A stretch of 64,000 nucleotides of DNA, taken from positions 3,541,501 to 3,605,500 of the forward strand of contig NC_091673.1 of the NCBI RefSeq assembly GCF_042453785.1, written 5' to 3'. Source of the DNA: Malus domestica (lineage: Eukaryota; Streptophyta; Magnoliopsida; Rosales; Rosaceae). Both the position numbers and the translations under genes were made by a program. Every line of letters begins with the position of its first letter. Position 1 is the stretch's first letter. Positions 12,586 through 23,500 of the stretch are shown one piece after another. The notes under the pieces were generated by a model. That model did not search any database and was not told the DNA's origin. It saw only the letters and a list, made by a program, of their open reading frames with translations.

Positions 12586-15500
12586 TCACGGGCTAGTCTG
12601 CATCGATGCGAAGTCCAACTCTTGATCAGAATCGGCCACTTCTTCAAAATCATAGAAGGGATTCGCCTGCAATGGAAGCCAAAAAGCATGGAAATATTTT
12701 TAACACATACATTTGGCTCCAACACAAAACGAAATACTTATCAGGAATTTATGAAATGTAAACACAAATACCTGAGGTCTTGGAGTGACTGCTTCAAAGC
12801 TATGAAAAACAGGATTATCAAAATTTGGGGGTTCCAGAACGATGTAAGCTCCTTTATTTCTGCACCTATCTCCTGTCCCCTGCATGTGCATGAAGAGATT
12901 AGTGTCAATTTACAGAATGCGAAAACAGGCACATAAACTATTTCATAAAATCCGTAAGTAAAACCAAACGTAGATGAACTTGAAGGCTCAATCAAGAGTT
13001 AAGAAAGCATCACAGCATGAGTCGGGAGACGGACTAGTTACAAATAGTCAATAGCTATACATTTAGACACACAGAAACACATTTCATGTGCTGCATCTAT
13101 AGATTTTAGTTTTATATTGGTTCTTTCTTCACTGGGTTCAAGTACCTTACTTTATCTATGCTCTTTTCCTATTACGCAAACGATTTCTATACAGATGTTT
13201 TCATGGGTGGTATCATCCAATCACTATCTTACTATCTTGATATCCAATTACTATCTTTGATATTTCCTGTTACAAGGCTAAAAGAAAGTATTCATTCTGG
13301 TTTACTTATATTACTATCTTGATATCACAAACCTCCCAAACCTATAGAACTTACCAATGTTAATAATAAAGATAATTGAGTTTAGGATCTTAGAAGGAAA
13401 CAGGCAAAACCACATCAGCATAACCATACATGCATCAAGCAAACTTTGCATCGCAATTTGGCATAACTATGAACACAACAAATACCAATCTCAAAAGATC
13501 CTAAACAAACCTGAAATTGTGGGTAGTCTGGAGCACTAAACAAAGTAATGAGCTTTCCAGACTCCACAATGTGATCTATGGTGAACCCGTTATCCATTCC
13601 CTCAAGACCTGGCCTTTGCCTCTTGTCCCGCGCATCAGGGCCTTCATGCGTTCTAATAATCAACTGTGGTTTTGACAATATAGAATAACCCAAATCTTAG
13701 TATTGCACCTCTATTATGATTACCAGTTGTGCAAATACAACACAAGGAAGTAAACGTAACAAGAGAGTAGAAAGAAATCATCTCATGCTTAGTGTGTGAG
13801 AGAAACATAAGTGCAACAGCCTTTGTGCAGTTTAGAAACATTACAGCTGCTAGTCGTTTTTAAAAGGATTAAAAGTATACATTTTGTTTCCTTTAATAGT
13901 AAAATTTTAACGGAAGACATAGCCAAACCCCACCCACCATCTACCTATTGAGCCAAGGTCAAGGTGGTTAAAAACTATCAAAGCAATAACAAAACCATAA
14001 GCACCTGCATCTCTTATACATGCTTTCATAACAAGCTTTAACAATCATCATGTAACTCTGAACCTAAAATACGCCATTGTAAGAACCTATTCGTTGTCAA
14101 CATTATATTAGGGTTAACAACTGATCATCCGGCAGATATTGTTTTCGACTAATTAACTTCGTACGATCATTCAAAATTATATTGAAGGACTTGTCCGCAT
14201 TTGTTTTTAAAAGTTACCTAAATTTAAATTCACAGCACTTAGGAACACCAGTAACCAAAATCAATCAAAGGTATAGTTCTAGAAAAGAAATGTGCATCAT
14301 CTCTAGATTACAGTTAAAGCATGCCATGTTTCGAAGTCACAATATGCTATTAATTGAATGCATCACTTAACAACAAACACAAGCAAGTCACCAGAAATTA
14401 GACAACAAAAGGCATAATGTTAAAGATCATAGCATCGACAAAATATCCCACAACATATTGGTTTCCAACATGTAAGTTGTAACCGTGCAAGTAAACTAAC
14501 ATTCAGTTGCCTAAAACCAAGAAATGCAGATTCCATGTTGTATATAACCTTGAGTTGAGACTTCTTGAGAAAATCCTCAGTGCAGTCAGGGCCCCAAAGC
14601 AAACCAATGCCTCTCTCTGTGTTCAAAGAAAGACCGGGATCCATGGAGGGATCTGACCATAGCACGTCACCAGGAATCAAGTTCGAACCTTCACACGAAG
14701 GATCCAAAACCGATCTTTGAGCCTTCTTTAATTCTTCAAATGTGCCAAGAGACAATGGACTGCTCAGTTCAGGATCGAAAGCTATTCTCCTTCTCTTCTT
14801 TCCTTTTGATCTCTTGGGGTATGCCGCCATGCTGCGAAACAGCCCACCATGAGCAGTATATACATACTTCCCGATAATGGATGTCAAAGGGAGACGCTTA
14901 AAGCACCAGAGACATTGTCGGTATACATCTTTCCCTTTGTCTCCATACTTTGTCAACACTTCCTTCTCAAATCCATAAACGGAAGTGCAATATTTGGATT
15001 CATGATTTCCTCTAAGAAGATAAACGCTCTTGGGCAAAAACACTTTCCATGCCAATAAAATCAAGAAGGTTTCGAGCCCCCAAGCCCCTCTATCAACATA
15101 ATCGCCATTGAAGACGAATAATCGATTTTCTGAAGGAAATCCAGCATCATTTAGAAGGAAAAGGAGATCATGCAGCTGACCATGAATGTCTCCAACAACG
15201 ACAACAGTGGATTCCGAGCCTAAGCGGTCGATTAAAACGCAATTTGCCTCTTTGTGGAGGATATTGGAGGCGCTGATGACCAAGCTATCGAAAACCTCCA
15301 TAGGAAACATGTCCGGAAATTTCATCGGGTCAAGATTTCTAGAAGCCCAATCCATAGTGGACATGAGGTTTCGAACCCATTCAAGGCTGAGCTTTCCGTC
15401 GGGCGGCCATACAATTGGGATTTTGGGTGGTGACGGCGATAACAATGGGTTGTCTTTGGATTCAGAGTTTTTGATGAAGGAAGACGATGAATCGACGACC

Positions 15501-17240
15501 GGCGGCGGTGCTACTTGTTCTGCAACGTCTTGAGTTGCAGATGCAAATGGAACATGTGCTCCTGGTTCTGGAACATCTTGAGGTGCTGATGTAGATGGAA
15601 CAGGTATAGATGCAGACGGAACAGGTATAGATGCAGATGGAACATCTAGATTTGCTGCTCGTTCAATGACCTGAGTTGCAGATGCAGATAGAGCAGCTGC
15701 TGCTGTTGCTGTAATTTCTGCCTCAGACCCTAACCAAACACAAATTAAATGTGAATTTTATGAATATTGATACACTAAATCTCATTGCCACCCATATAGT
15801 CCATGACTCCAAGGATGATAAGGATTAGGAGCCTTGCTCTTACATTCTTGTACTGTAATATGGATTCTTTCTATGTTTTCGAATCCTCCAGATTTGGTTC
15901 CGCCTTCTCTCAGGTTCGTTTCTGGCACCGAGCCCCCGCCATCGAATACCAATTAAAAAAAAATGTTCGAGCATTTGGAAAAACAAAAGCATATTTTATT
16001 TCAGTACTAATGGTTCAATATTCATACCTTGTTGATCTAACCGGTTCCTCACAAAGCATGTCTCCAACTTCTCCCACTCTTCTAGATGAAGTTTCCAACT
16101 TCGAAATCTTGTGCGATCAGAAAGCATTGGGGAACAGGCAGTCACATCGGCCTCTCTAAACCCAAGTTTCCTTGGGCAAAGATCAGGACGATGGAATATG
16201 AGGGGGCACCTGTGGATCGGGTGAATCAAAATCACCCGGCAGCTTCCCATCCGCCGCTGCCCCCTAATCTCTTCGGGGAGGAAATTGTCAGCAAGCCTCA
16301 TATAAGGCTGCCAAGTAACCTACAAAACATGTATATTAAAATAAAACCATTATTAAAATAAAACCATGAAAGCTACGTAAGTTACAGGCTAAAGGTAAAA
16401 AAGGTGTACCGAATTTTCATTTTCCCAAAGGTTCTCCAAGTGCCGATTAAAGTCCCTCACTTTGTGCCTATTAGAAAGCACATTATGAAACAATTTTCCC
16501 CAAGCACAAGACAGCGGGAACTCGCTGGGATAGGTGTCTAACTCATTCCCGAAAAATTCCGTCACAAAGGCAGGGATATGCTCCAATGCCCACACCATTA
16601 GGAAGAACAAGTGGCTGCCAATAGCATTTTTCCTTCTTTTATGATGACTCTCTAGACTATAGTGCACATGGGAAAGCAGTGCAACACCCCATGCATACTT
16701 CTTTATCTCACCTATCTCGGACATGCAGCCCAAGTAGCCCAGATTCACGTGCACATGGTCTAAACTGGGAACCATTACCGTGCCTAATATGTAGAGGACA
16801 AATCCTCTAACATGACAGGAAAATCTATCGGCATCTACATTTTCAGGTACATGCTCAAACTCTTTTTGTAACCAACTAAGGTTCACCGCATTTGATTTAT
16901 CCTTCAACTCACTTTCAGGCACTCCCCCTAACAAGTTTTCAAGGGCATGAATGTTTGTTGTTGACTTTATCACCGGGGTCCCTTCTACTGGAAGCCCAGT
17001 GATTAAAAGCACATCTTCTAATCCGAAAAATAAATTTTGATTATTAATCTTAAAACACCTATCTCTAACATCATAATGCCTAACAAGAGCATCTATCATG
17101 CTATTGTCATGGGCATTTCTACCAACAATAGTTGCTAAAGTATATAGATTATCTAACCCTGTGCCCTCTAATGCCCCAAGAACCCTTTGGTCCACTTTCC
17201 ATTGGGACAATTTACACAACTTTTCTCGAGACCCAATCAT
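12586..17240 (-). CDS. Plant mobile domain-PP7 phosphatase fusion (MAIL3-like)
   Basis: Nuclear-type protein joining a plant mobile domain (PMD) to a PP7-class serine/threonine phosphatase, also annotated as 'PP7 long form homolog'. Coding exons are 17240-16410, 16319-16028, 15729-14549, 13663-13511, 12879-12772 and 12666-12586. All are GT-AG, the phases match, and the product is 881 residues. The PMD covers about residues 1-374 (GLEDVLLITGLPVEG, then WQPYMRLADNFLP at the start of exon 2). A Pro/Ala/Ser/Val-rich linker with repeated VPSASIP follows, to about 475. The phosphatase motifs are intact: GDIHG (about 554), GDYVDRG (about 583), GNHE (about 615), HGG (about 668), then THEGPDARD and SAPDYPQF in later exons. 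The long exon at 15729-14549 is open from its acceptor, so the phosphatase does not start independently. Arabidopsis MAIN/MAIL proteins act with PP7L in gene expression and transposon silencing, and a similar role here is inferred. Start chosen: the first ATG after the 5' UTR intron. Confidence 0.9.
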
Positions 17241-18080
17241 CCTGCAAAAAAACAATTAAAACATATGCCAATAAATTGCCGAAGCTTGAATGTGCAATAA
17301 CAATAACTATGTCAATAACAGACCTCATTCAAAAGTTCATTTCACATTCATTATTGTACTTTCCTAACTAAACTAGTCTAATTAAAGTAAGCATTTGAAA
17401 TGTAGATGCAGCAACATTGCAAACCATAAACTGCACATACGAAAATTATGCCTTACAAACAGAAATTTTTGGCCACTGAGACATGCAGGTTTCTATATTC
17501 ACATATATCCTCAAATCTCTTCCCAGCAAGATGCGGATTTCTATATTCACATATATCTTCACATATATCCTCAAATCTCTTCCCAGCAACATGCAGGTTT
17601 CTATATTCACATATATCCTCAAATGCACATATATTCCAGTTCAATATGCCTTACAAACAGAAACTTTTTGGCCACTGAGACATTTCTGGAATTCAAATTG
17701 TCAAAACAAGTGACTCTGAAATAAATTTAACAAATACAGATATGCATTACAAACAGATCAAATTAAGCTTCTGCAATCAGAAACCCTAAATTCAAAGCTT
17801 CTGCATTACAAACATAGGAATTACTATTGAAGCAATCCCAAATTTGGGCAGCCACAAAATTGAGCATGCTAAAAAACCCTAGATTCCTAAATCAGTAAGA
17901 ACTAAGAAACCCTACATTCGAATTACTATTAAAGCAGCCCCAAAATTGAGCAAACTAAAAACCCCGAATTCCTAAATAACAAAGAAACCCACATAAACCC
18001 TAATTCATAAATTACCTTGGGATTGGGCAGGATGATGGTTTAGAAGAAGACGGATGAAAAACAGCCCAACAGGAAGAAGC
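17241..18080 (-). promoter_or_regulatory. 5' UTR exon and intron of the PMD-PP7 gene
   Basis: Upstream of the start codon a good acceptor (TTTTTTTGCAG, ending at 17242) pairs with a donor CCAAG/GTAATTT at 18016/18015. The exon above 18016 lacks a convincing coding start and is best read as a 5' UTR exon. The intron of about 770 bp carries the tandem repeats listed separately. The promoter should lie just beyond about 18080, next to the foldback element. Confidence 0.6.
17446..17690. repeat. Tandem and direct repeats in 5' UTR intron
   Basis: Three imperfect copies of a unit of roughly 60 bp, with core GGTTTCTATATTCACATATA and ending CAAATCTCTTCCCAGCAA, lie at about 17484-17630. They are bracketed by two copies of a segment reading ATGCCTTACAAACAGAAA followed by TTTTGGCCACTGAGACA (about 17446 and 17646). 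Each unit places ATATATCC next to a pyrimidine tract and CAG. All frames give repetitive ORFs that are artefacts of the repeat. Confidence 0.8.
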
Positions 18081-18197
18081 GCCATCAGGGGAGTGGGAGG
18101 GGGAACTCAAATTCTGAAAGACTCAAAGGAATGATAATTCTTAATTTACTAGTTTCACTTTCGTATCAACCACAAGGAAACTTTGGAATAAAAAATG

Positions 18198-19104
18198 GTG
18201 TAAACTGTCGGTTTACCCATGAAACTTTCACCTTACTTTCAATTTTCCCCTTAAACTTTTCCATTGGAAAATTAAGGACTCAAACTAATTTTTTTAGCCA
18301 ATTTGCCCCCTACCGTTAGTTTTTCATATATTCCATCCATATTTCCGTTAAGTGAAACCATGTGCACAACATGCGAGGGTAGTTAAGTTATTTCACTCTT
18401 AAAAATGATTAAAAAATTGAAAATAATAAAAAAAGCAAAACTTTCCCTCTATTTTTTCCCGCTAATTCCTATCCTCGATTTTATTTTTCCCTCTTATTCC
18501 TATGCATGATAAATGACATATGGTGTTATTGTCTACCATTTTTATTTTCTCTAACAAATTAATAATTTGACAAATGCTAATCGTGCTATTGTCTCCAAAG
18601 CAGTGCATTAATATAAGAAACCCTAGTCTTTTTTATGGACATGTTTCTTATATTAATGCATTGCTTTTGAGACAATAACACTATGAGCATTTGTCAAATT
18701 ATTAATTTGTTAGAGAAATTAAAAATGGTAGTACATGCTTCAAAAAAAAAGATTAACTTAGCTACTTATGAAGACAATAACACCATATGTTATTTCTCAT
18801 GCATAGGAATGAGAGGGAAAATTAAAATTGAGGATAGGAATTAGCGGGAAAAAATAGAGGAAAAATTATTATTATTATTTATTTTAGTTTTTAATCATTT
18901 TTAAATTGAAATGACTTAACTATTCTCACATGTTATGCACATGGTCTCACTTAACGGAAATATGGATGAAATATATGAAAAACTAACGGTAGGAGGCAAA
19001 TTGGCTAAAAAAATTAGTTTGAGTCCTTAATTTTCCAATAGAAAAGTTCAGGGGGGAAATCGAAAGTGAGGTGAAAGTTCAGGGGGTAAACCGACAGTTT
19101 ACCC
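18198..19104. mobile_element. Foldback Mutator-like element (hairpin 2)
   Basis: A 907-bp near-palindrome. The left end GTGTAAACTGTCGGTTTACCC and the inverted right end GGGTAAACTGTCGGTTTACCC differ at one base. The 9-bp direct repeat TAAAAAATG flanks it at 18189-18197 and 19105-19113. The arms of about 430 bp run almost to the centre near 18620-18640, where TAAGAAACCCTAG turns into GTTTCTTATATTAATGC. There is no coding capacity. It lies just upstream of the PMD-PP7 5' exon. Transcribed, it would form a long double-stranded RNA. Confidence 0.9.
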
Positions 19105-19114
19105 TAAAAAATGG

Positions 19115-20440
19115 AGTCTCTATGAAACGCTCCTGCTACGTTCATTTTAAATATTTTTACTCTAAAAATTCACTTTTAGTACTATTTACTTACAACACAT
19201 TTTTATCCTTTTAATTCAAACTCAAAATTTTCAAACTATTTTTCATTAGTTTTCCTAATGGAAAAGAATATGAAATTTCGGGGTAATAAGTTTGACTTTA
19301 AATTTTATCTAAATGGACGGACCCCTTTCTACAAAGTTTGGGATCCAGACTGTTGAAATTTGATCAATTGACTACAAACATGGGCCCTTTTAAAAGTTAT
19401 AACAACTGTAGCCGTTTGATCAAGTTTCAACGACCCGAATCGCGAACTTAGTGGATTTGGTGGAAAGGGATCTGGAGAAGATTCATTTCCTGTCTAAATA
19501 TACTCACTTCAAAATCTCAACACAATGAGCGATTTCTTAACATAAAGTTTATCTATTTTTATTTTCTTACGCAACCATATTTAGATCATTTCCAACCTTT
19601 AGGCTAAAACCTAAAATTTTTAGTCCATAAAATTTAGGTTTTAGCCCAGAAACAATTTTTCTTCTTCAACCCTTATGGCCTAAATTTTTTAGCTTGAGGT
19701 TATTAAATAATAAATTTAGGCTAATTTTTTCTGTTAAAGTATCATAATTTAATTTTATGAATATTTTAACCTAAAAATATTTAATTTCTGATAAATATTA
19801 AAAAATTACTAAATTTGGGTAAATTTTGAGTTAAATAATTTTTTAATTATTTTAACCGTTATATTTAAATTTGAACCGTTAGATCTTTTTTTACCGTTAG
19901 ATTTAATTATATTCGATCTCAGTCGTTGAATTCAATAAATCATGGGAGACATGCTCATGTTGGTGGGGTCTCGCTGGTGATGCCCACACCATTTTCTGGG
20001 ATAAATCATGGGGGGAATTTGGCTTTGTTTGGCTTTTAGCTTTTAGCCCACACATTTAGCATAAGTTTGGTTGGGTTGGGTTTGGAAGGGAATAAAACCT
20101 AAAAAATAGCATTTAGTCCAGGTTGGGTTTGGTCTTACAATAACAGTAAGATAATAAGTTGGTATTAAACTCTCTATTCACAAAAAATTAAAACTTCATA
20201 TTTGCAATTGAAAATGAATAACACTGTTCGTAATATTAAGTAAAATAATTTTTCTAATTGGATCATGACTGATACCAAGCAACTTGTGTTGCCTTGGGCA
20301 TCAAGCTTATGTAATCTTGTTCGAATATATTGGGACTATTTCTGTTTAAATTATTCTTTAGAGATTGATGGACAAAGCCATATATTATTAAAACTTTTTT
20401 TTTTCCAAATATCTTTCTGTAGAAAGAAGATTAATGCATA
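19115..20440. other. AT-rich spacer with a degraded MITE-like piece
   Basis: No gene was seen. The stretch 19330-19490 (TTGAAATTTGATCA, TTATAAC with TTTTAAA nearby) resembles in order and wording the MITE at 44197-44395, but lacks clear inverted ends, so it is probably an old relative. The segment 19590-20120 repeats phrases such as TTTAGCCCA and AAATTTAGG and looks like decayed transposon sequence. Confidence 0.35.
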
Positions 20441-20459
20441 CTAGTCGAACATTTGAGTT

Positions 20460-20607
20460 GCAGTCATTCTGTTTAGAACATTTACCAATTTGATTTGGCA
20501 GCAGATAGCCAACGCATTAGCATTGCCCATCAACACAGTAAAGCTTCCCCGATGAACATTGATAATTAATCTTGTCGCAGTCTTTCTGTTTAGAACATTT
20601 ACCAATT
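20460..20607 (-). pseudogene. Additional decayed cysteine-rich tandem units
   Basis: Directly after the stop of the intact peptide the same unit continues in another frame: IGKCSKQKDCDKINYQCSS, then YCVDGQC-stop-CV, then a third unit NQIGKCSKQNDCNS that fades out near 20450. The unit period is about 115 bp. Relative to the linker between units two and three, the linker after unit one lacks about 4 bases. That shift creates the stop that now ends the upstream gene. Confidence 0.75.
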
Positions 20608-20611
20608 TGAT

Positions 20612-21014
20612 TTAGAAGGCGGTAACGCATTTGCATTGACCATCAACACAGTGAAGATTTCCAGATGTACATAAATAATTAATATTGTCGCAGTCAGTCT
20701 GATTCGAGCATCTACCGATTTGCTTTGGCAAGCCAGATAATTGATCAATATTTGGAATTGGTTCGGCTTTTGAGAATAATGGTAGACATGCAAATAAAAA
20801 ACCCCACTTCATTTAGAGACGTTAATTATGTAAATAAAAATAATATTTAAACACACAAAATTGACACCATTTCATATAATATTTTTAATATAAATTGTGT
20901 GATAATTTTGTATTTATGTAGGATGATACACTAAACCTAGTGAAAGAAAAACTCACAAGATGCAATAACTAAGAACACGAAGATGATAGCTGCCTTAGAT
21001 GTAAAGTTGTCCAT
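20612..21014 (-). CDS. Secreted cysteine-rich peptide (NCR/defensin-like), gene A
   Basis: Two-exon small peptide gene. Exon 1 is 21014-20957 (MDNFTSKAAIIFVFLVIAS, a signal peptide), with donor GTGAGT. Exon 2 is 20766-20612 after a CAAAAG acceptor, and the intron is in phase 1. The product is 70 residues: a short propeptide-like stretch (EPIPNIDQLSGLPKQ) and then six cysteines spaced C-x5-C-x6-C-x6-C-x4-C-x-C, ending KCVTAF. This layout is the one known for legume NCR/late-nodulin and many defensin-like genes; the function here is unknown. The start ATG lies only 7 bases from the edge of an LTR retrotransposon (21022-23403), so the native promoter is now 2.4 kb away. A frameshift probably shortened a former multi-unit protein to this single unit. 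Expression and integrity are unproven. Confidence 0.7.
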
Positions 21015-21748
21015 GTTTTTGTGTTGTGCCTTGGTCCGTTCATTAGTACGGAAACGAGATTCAGATTACAACCTTACCAAAATCACACCAGTTGAACAGA
21101 ATAAAATACAAGAAATAAAGACACCGAGAAATTTACGAGGTTCGGCAAAAACCTGCCTACGTCCCCGGAGAGATATTGCTCTTCACTATGAGAATAACAG
21201 TACAAGTATACATGAGTTAAATCAATATAACCCAATCTCAAATCCCTTGCACACCCACTCATAGAATTTTCCCAAGAGCCTCACTCTACTCCAAGAGTTC
21301 TTTCACTATAATACTTTTCACTCTAGCTCTCTTGATTTTTCTCTCACCCATGCCCATGCTTTCCCATGGGAGAGCCGAATGCTCTCCCCCTTTGGATGCT
21401 CTCTGATGCCTTCTCAGAAGAGAGCCGAATGCTCTCTCTCTCTTTCTCCACTTCGGCTCTTTGCAGTTAAATGGAAAGAAAATGAATCAACCTCTCCTTT
21501 TTTGCACAGACATAATGATGATGCATCATGCTCCCTTTGCCTTTTACTCAAAACCCAAAGCCATTTTCGTGGCATGCAAATGGGAAATCAATAAAAAAAA
21601 GCCAAAACAAAAGAATCCCATGAAACATCATCATTGTCTTCCACTATTAGCCAAAATGAAATACGGACACATTTGGTCACTATTCCGAAAGCATAACACA
21701 CAAAGTCACTTAATTGTTAACAGCTCAAAATATGAGCCAATCACAACA

Positions 21749-21759
21749 ATCTCCACCTT
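21749..21759 (-). other. Retrotransposon polypurine tract
   Basis: Minus-strand AAGGTGGAGAT immediately precedes the 3' LTR, in the position and composition expected for the plus-strand primer. Confidence 0.75.
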
Positions 21760-22666
21760 GGCGAATATACTGTGCAAAAATCCTTGCACCCATCACCAAA
21801 GTCCATTGGCCTTACGTACCAGCATACACACCCTGAATCAACCTCTTTGGTCCTGTTTCAATTCAGTCACTGCCAATGCATGTGCAGCTGCTGCAAGCTA
21901 AAAATCACCATTTAGCTTCAGACAGGATCTCGACACATCCTCGTCTCCTCCAGCAGGTTTTCCTCATCTTCATTGTCTGCAACCTGGAAACTTGTCAGCG
22001 CGCCCGTTTCCAGCAACAACCCATCGAGCCAGACAAAATTCCCACACTTCCTCCTACCTCAGGACCATCTCATCACCTGTGAATCCCATAGCTCCACCTG
22101 CTGCAAAACCCCTGCAACACTCGAGACTAAACATCACCAGGAGAAGTGTTGCTTCGAGTACCTAGAGGACATACTCAAAGTCTTCCGCCACAAACTTGCT
22201 ACAACCCGGCCTTGCACTCGTAGCACTGTGGACCCTTGCCTCCGGAACCGGATCTGAACCTGCTATCTCTCTCAGATCCTCTTTCCAATTTTCTTCCACG
22301 ATTCCAACCTTTAATAACTTAAGCAGTCTTGTGCCCACCATCATCCATGGTCTCCTTTGTGTATCATTCCACACCAAAGAAGCTTGCACATGCTCCAAAC
22401 TTACTGTAACTTTCCATGCAGTAAAGTTTCACAAGGTTCTCGTGCGAATCTGAAAGTAAGGTAAGAAGAAAGATGCCTTTTTCTTCTTCCTCAACATCAA
22501 CTTTCGCAGTTGATCCAAGCATCCCTGAACACGACTTCCATTTCTTCAGGCTTCCATTACTCTCCTTTACCAAGAGCAAAACTGCCTCTCCCATTAAACT
22601 GTTCAACTGAAAAATTCATGGTGAACAACAAATCTGGACCTCCAACGAACCAAAGCCTCCAACGAT

Positions 22667-22678
22667 GCTCTGATACCA
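22667..22678 (-). other. Retrotransposon primer-binding site (tRNA-iMet)
   Basis: Minus-strand TGGTATCAGAGC, two bases inside the 5' LTR, is the standard plant copia primer-binding site. It fixes the element's orientation as minus. Confidence 0.93.
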
Positions 22679-23403
22679 ATTGTTGTGCCTTGGTCCGTTC
22701 ATTAGTGCGGAAACGAGATTCAGATTACAACCTTACCAAAATCACACTAGTTAAACAAAATAAAATACAAGAAATAAAGACACCGAGAAATTTACGAGGT
22801 TCGGCAAAAACCTGCCTACGTCCCCATAGAGATATTGCTCTTCACTATGAGAATAACAGTACAAGTACACATGAGTTAAATCAACATAACCCAATCTCAA
22901 ATCCCTTGTACCCTCACAGAATTTTACTAAGAGACTCACTCTACCCCAAGAGTTCTTTCACTAGAATACTTTTCACTCTAGCTCTCTTGATTTTTCTCTC
23001 ACCCATGCCCATGCTTTCCCATGGGAGAGCCGAATGCTCTCCCCCTTTGGATGCTCTCTGATGCCTTCTCAGGAGAGAGCCAAATGCTCTCTCTCTCTTT
23101 CTCCACTTCGTCTCTTTGCAGTTAAATGGAAAGAAAATGAATCAACCTCTCCTTTTTTGCACAGACATAATGATGATGCATCATGCTCCCTTTGCCTTTT
23201 ACTCAAAACCCAAAGCCACTTTCGTGGCATGCAAATGGGAAATCAATAAAAAAAAGCCAAAACAAAAGAATCCCATGAAACATCATCATTGTCTTCCACT
23301 ATTAGCCAAAATGAGATACGGACACATTTGGTCACTATTCCGAAAGCATAACACACAAAGTCACTTAATTGTTAACAGCTCAAAATATGAGCCAATCACA
23401 ACA

Positions 23404-23500
23404 TTTTGTTTATTGCGTCACCCTTGGATAGATGTAATGATCAATTTCAAGGCTTGTTCTGCAGAATAGATAGTGAGACCCTTGGGCTATATTTATACTA
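23404..23500 (-). promoter_or_regulatory. Separated promoter and 5' leader of peptide gene A
   Basis: On the minus strand a TATA box TATAAATATA lies at 23497-23488. About 85 bases further down is CAATAAACAAAA, which joins the retrotransposon's target site. Removing the element and one TTTTG copy rejoins this leader to CAAAAACATGG at the gene A start, giving a compact leader of ordinary length. This supports reading it as the native promoter, now split from its gene. Confidence 0.65.

Larger units (their letters stand above)
21022..23403 (-). mobile_element. Non-autonomous copia-like LTR retrotransposon
   Basis: Direct repeats 21022-21748 and 22681-23403 (about 725 bp, roughly 3-4% different by eye) begin TGTTGTGCC and end CACAACA, with 5-bp terminal inversions TGTTG/CAACA. 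The target-site duplication TTTTG lies at 21017-21021 and 23404-23408. Read on the minus strand, the 5' LTR is 23403-22681. It is followed after 2 bases by the primer-binding site TGGTATCAGAGC, complementary to initiator Met tRNA, and a purine tract AAGGTGGAGAT precedes the 3' LTR. The 932-bp interior has a broken gag-like reading (MNFSVEQFNGRG at 22619, later EEEEKGIFLLTLLSDSHENL) and no polymerase, so it is non-autonomous. It sits in the 5' UTR of peptide gene A, in the same orientation as the gene. Confidence 0.93.

Noticed and set aside
14420-15445. PP7 read as a separate gene starting at 15445
   Set aside because: The codon there is TTG, not ATG. The frame is open upstream to a splice acceptor at 15729 that joins the PMD exons in phase.
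17395-17724. Several overlapping ORFs with repeated FLYSHISS-type peptides
   Set aside because: Produced by the tandem DNA repeat in an intron. Every frame is open because the unit lacks stops.
22510-23061. 183-codon plus ORF
   Set aside because: It crosses the PBS and LTR of the retrotransposon on the antisense strand, and a similar ORF exists in the other LTR.
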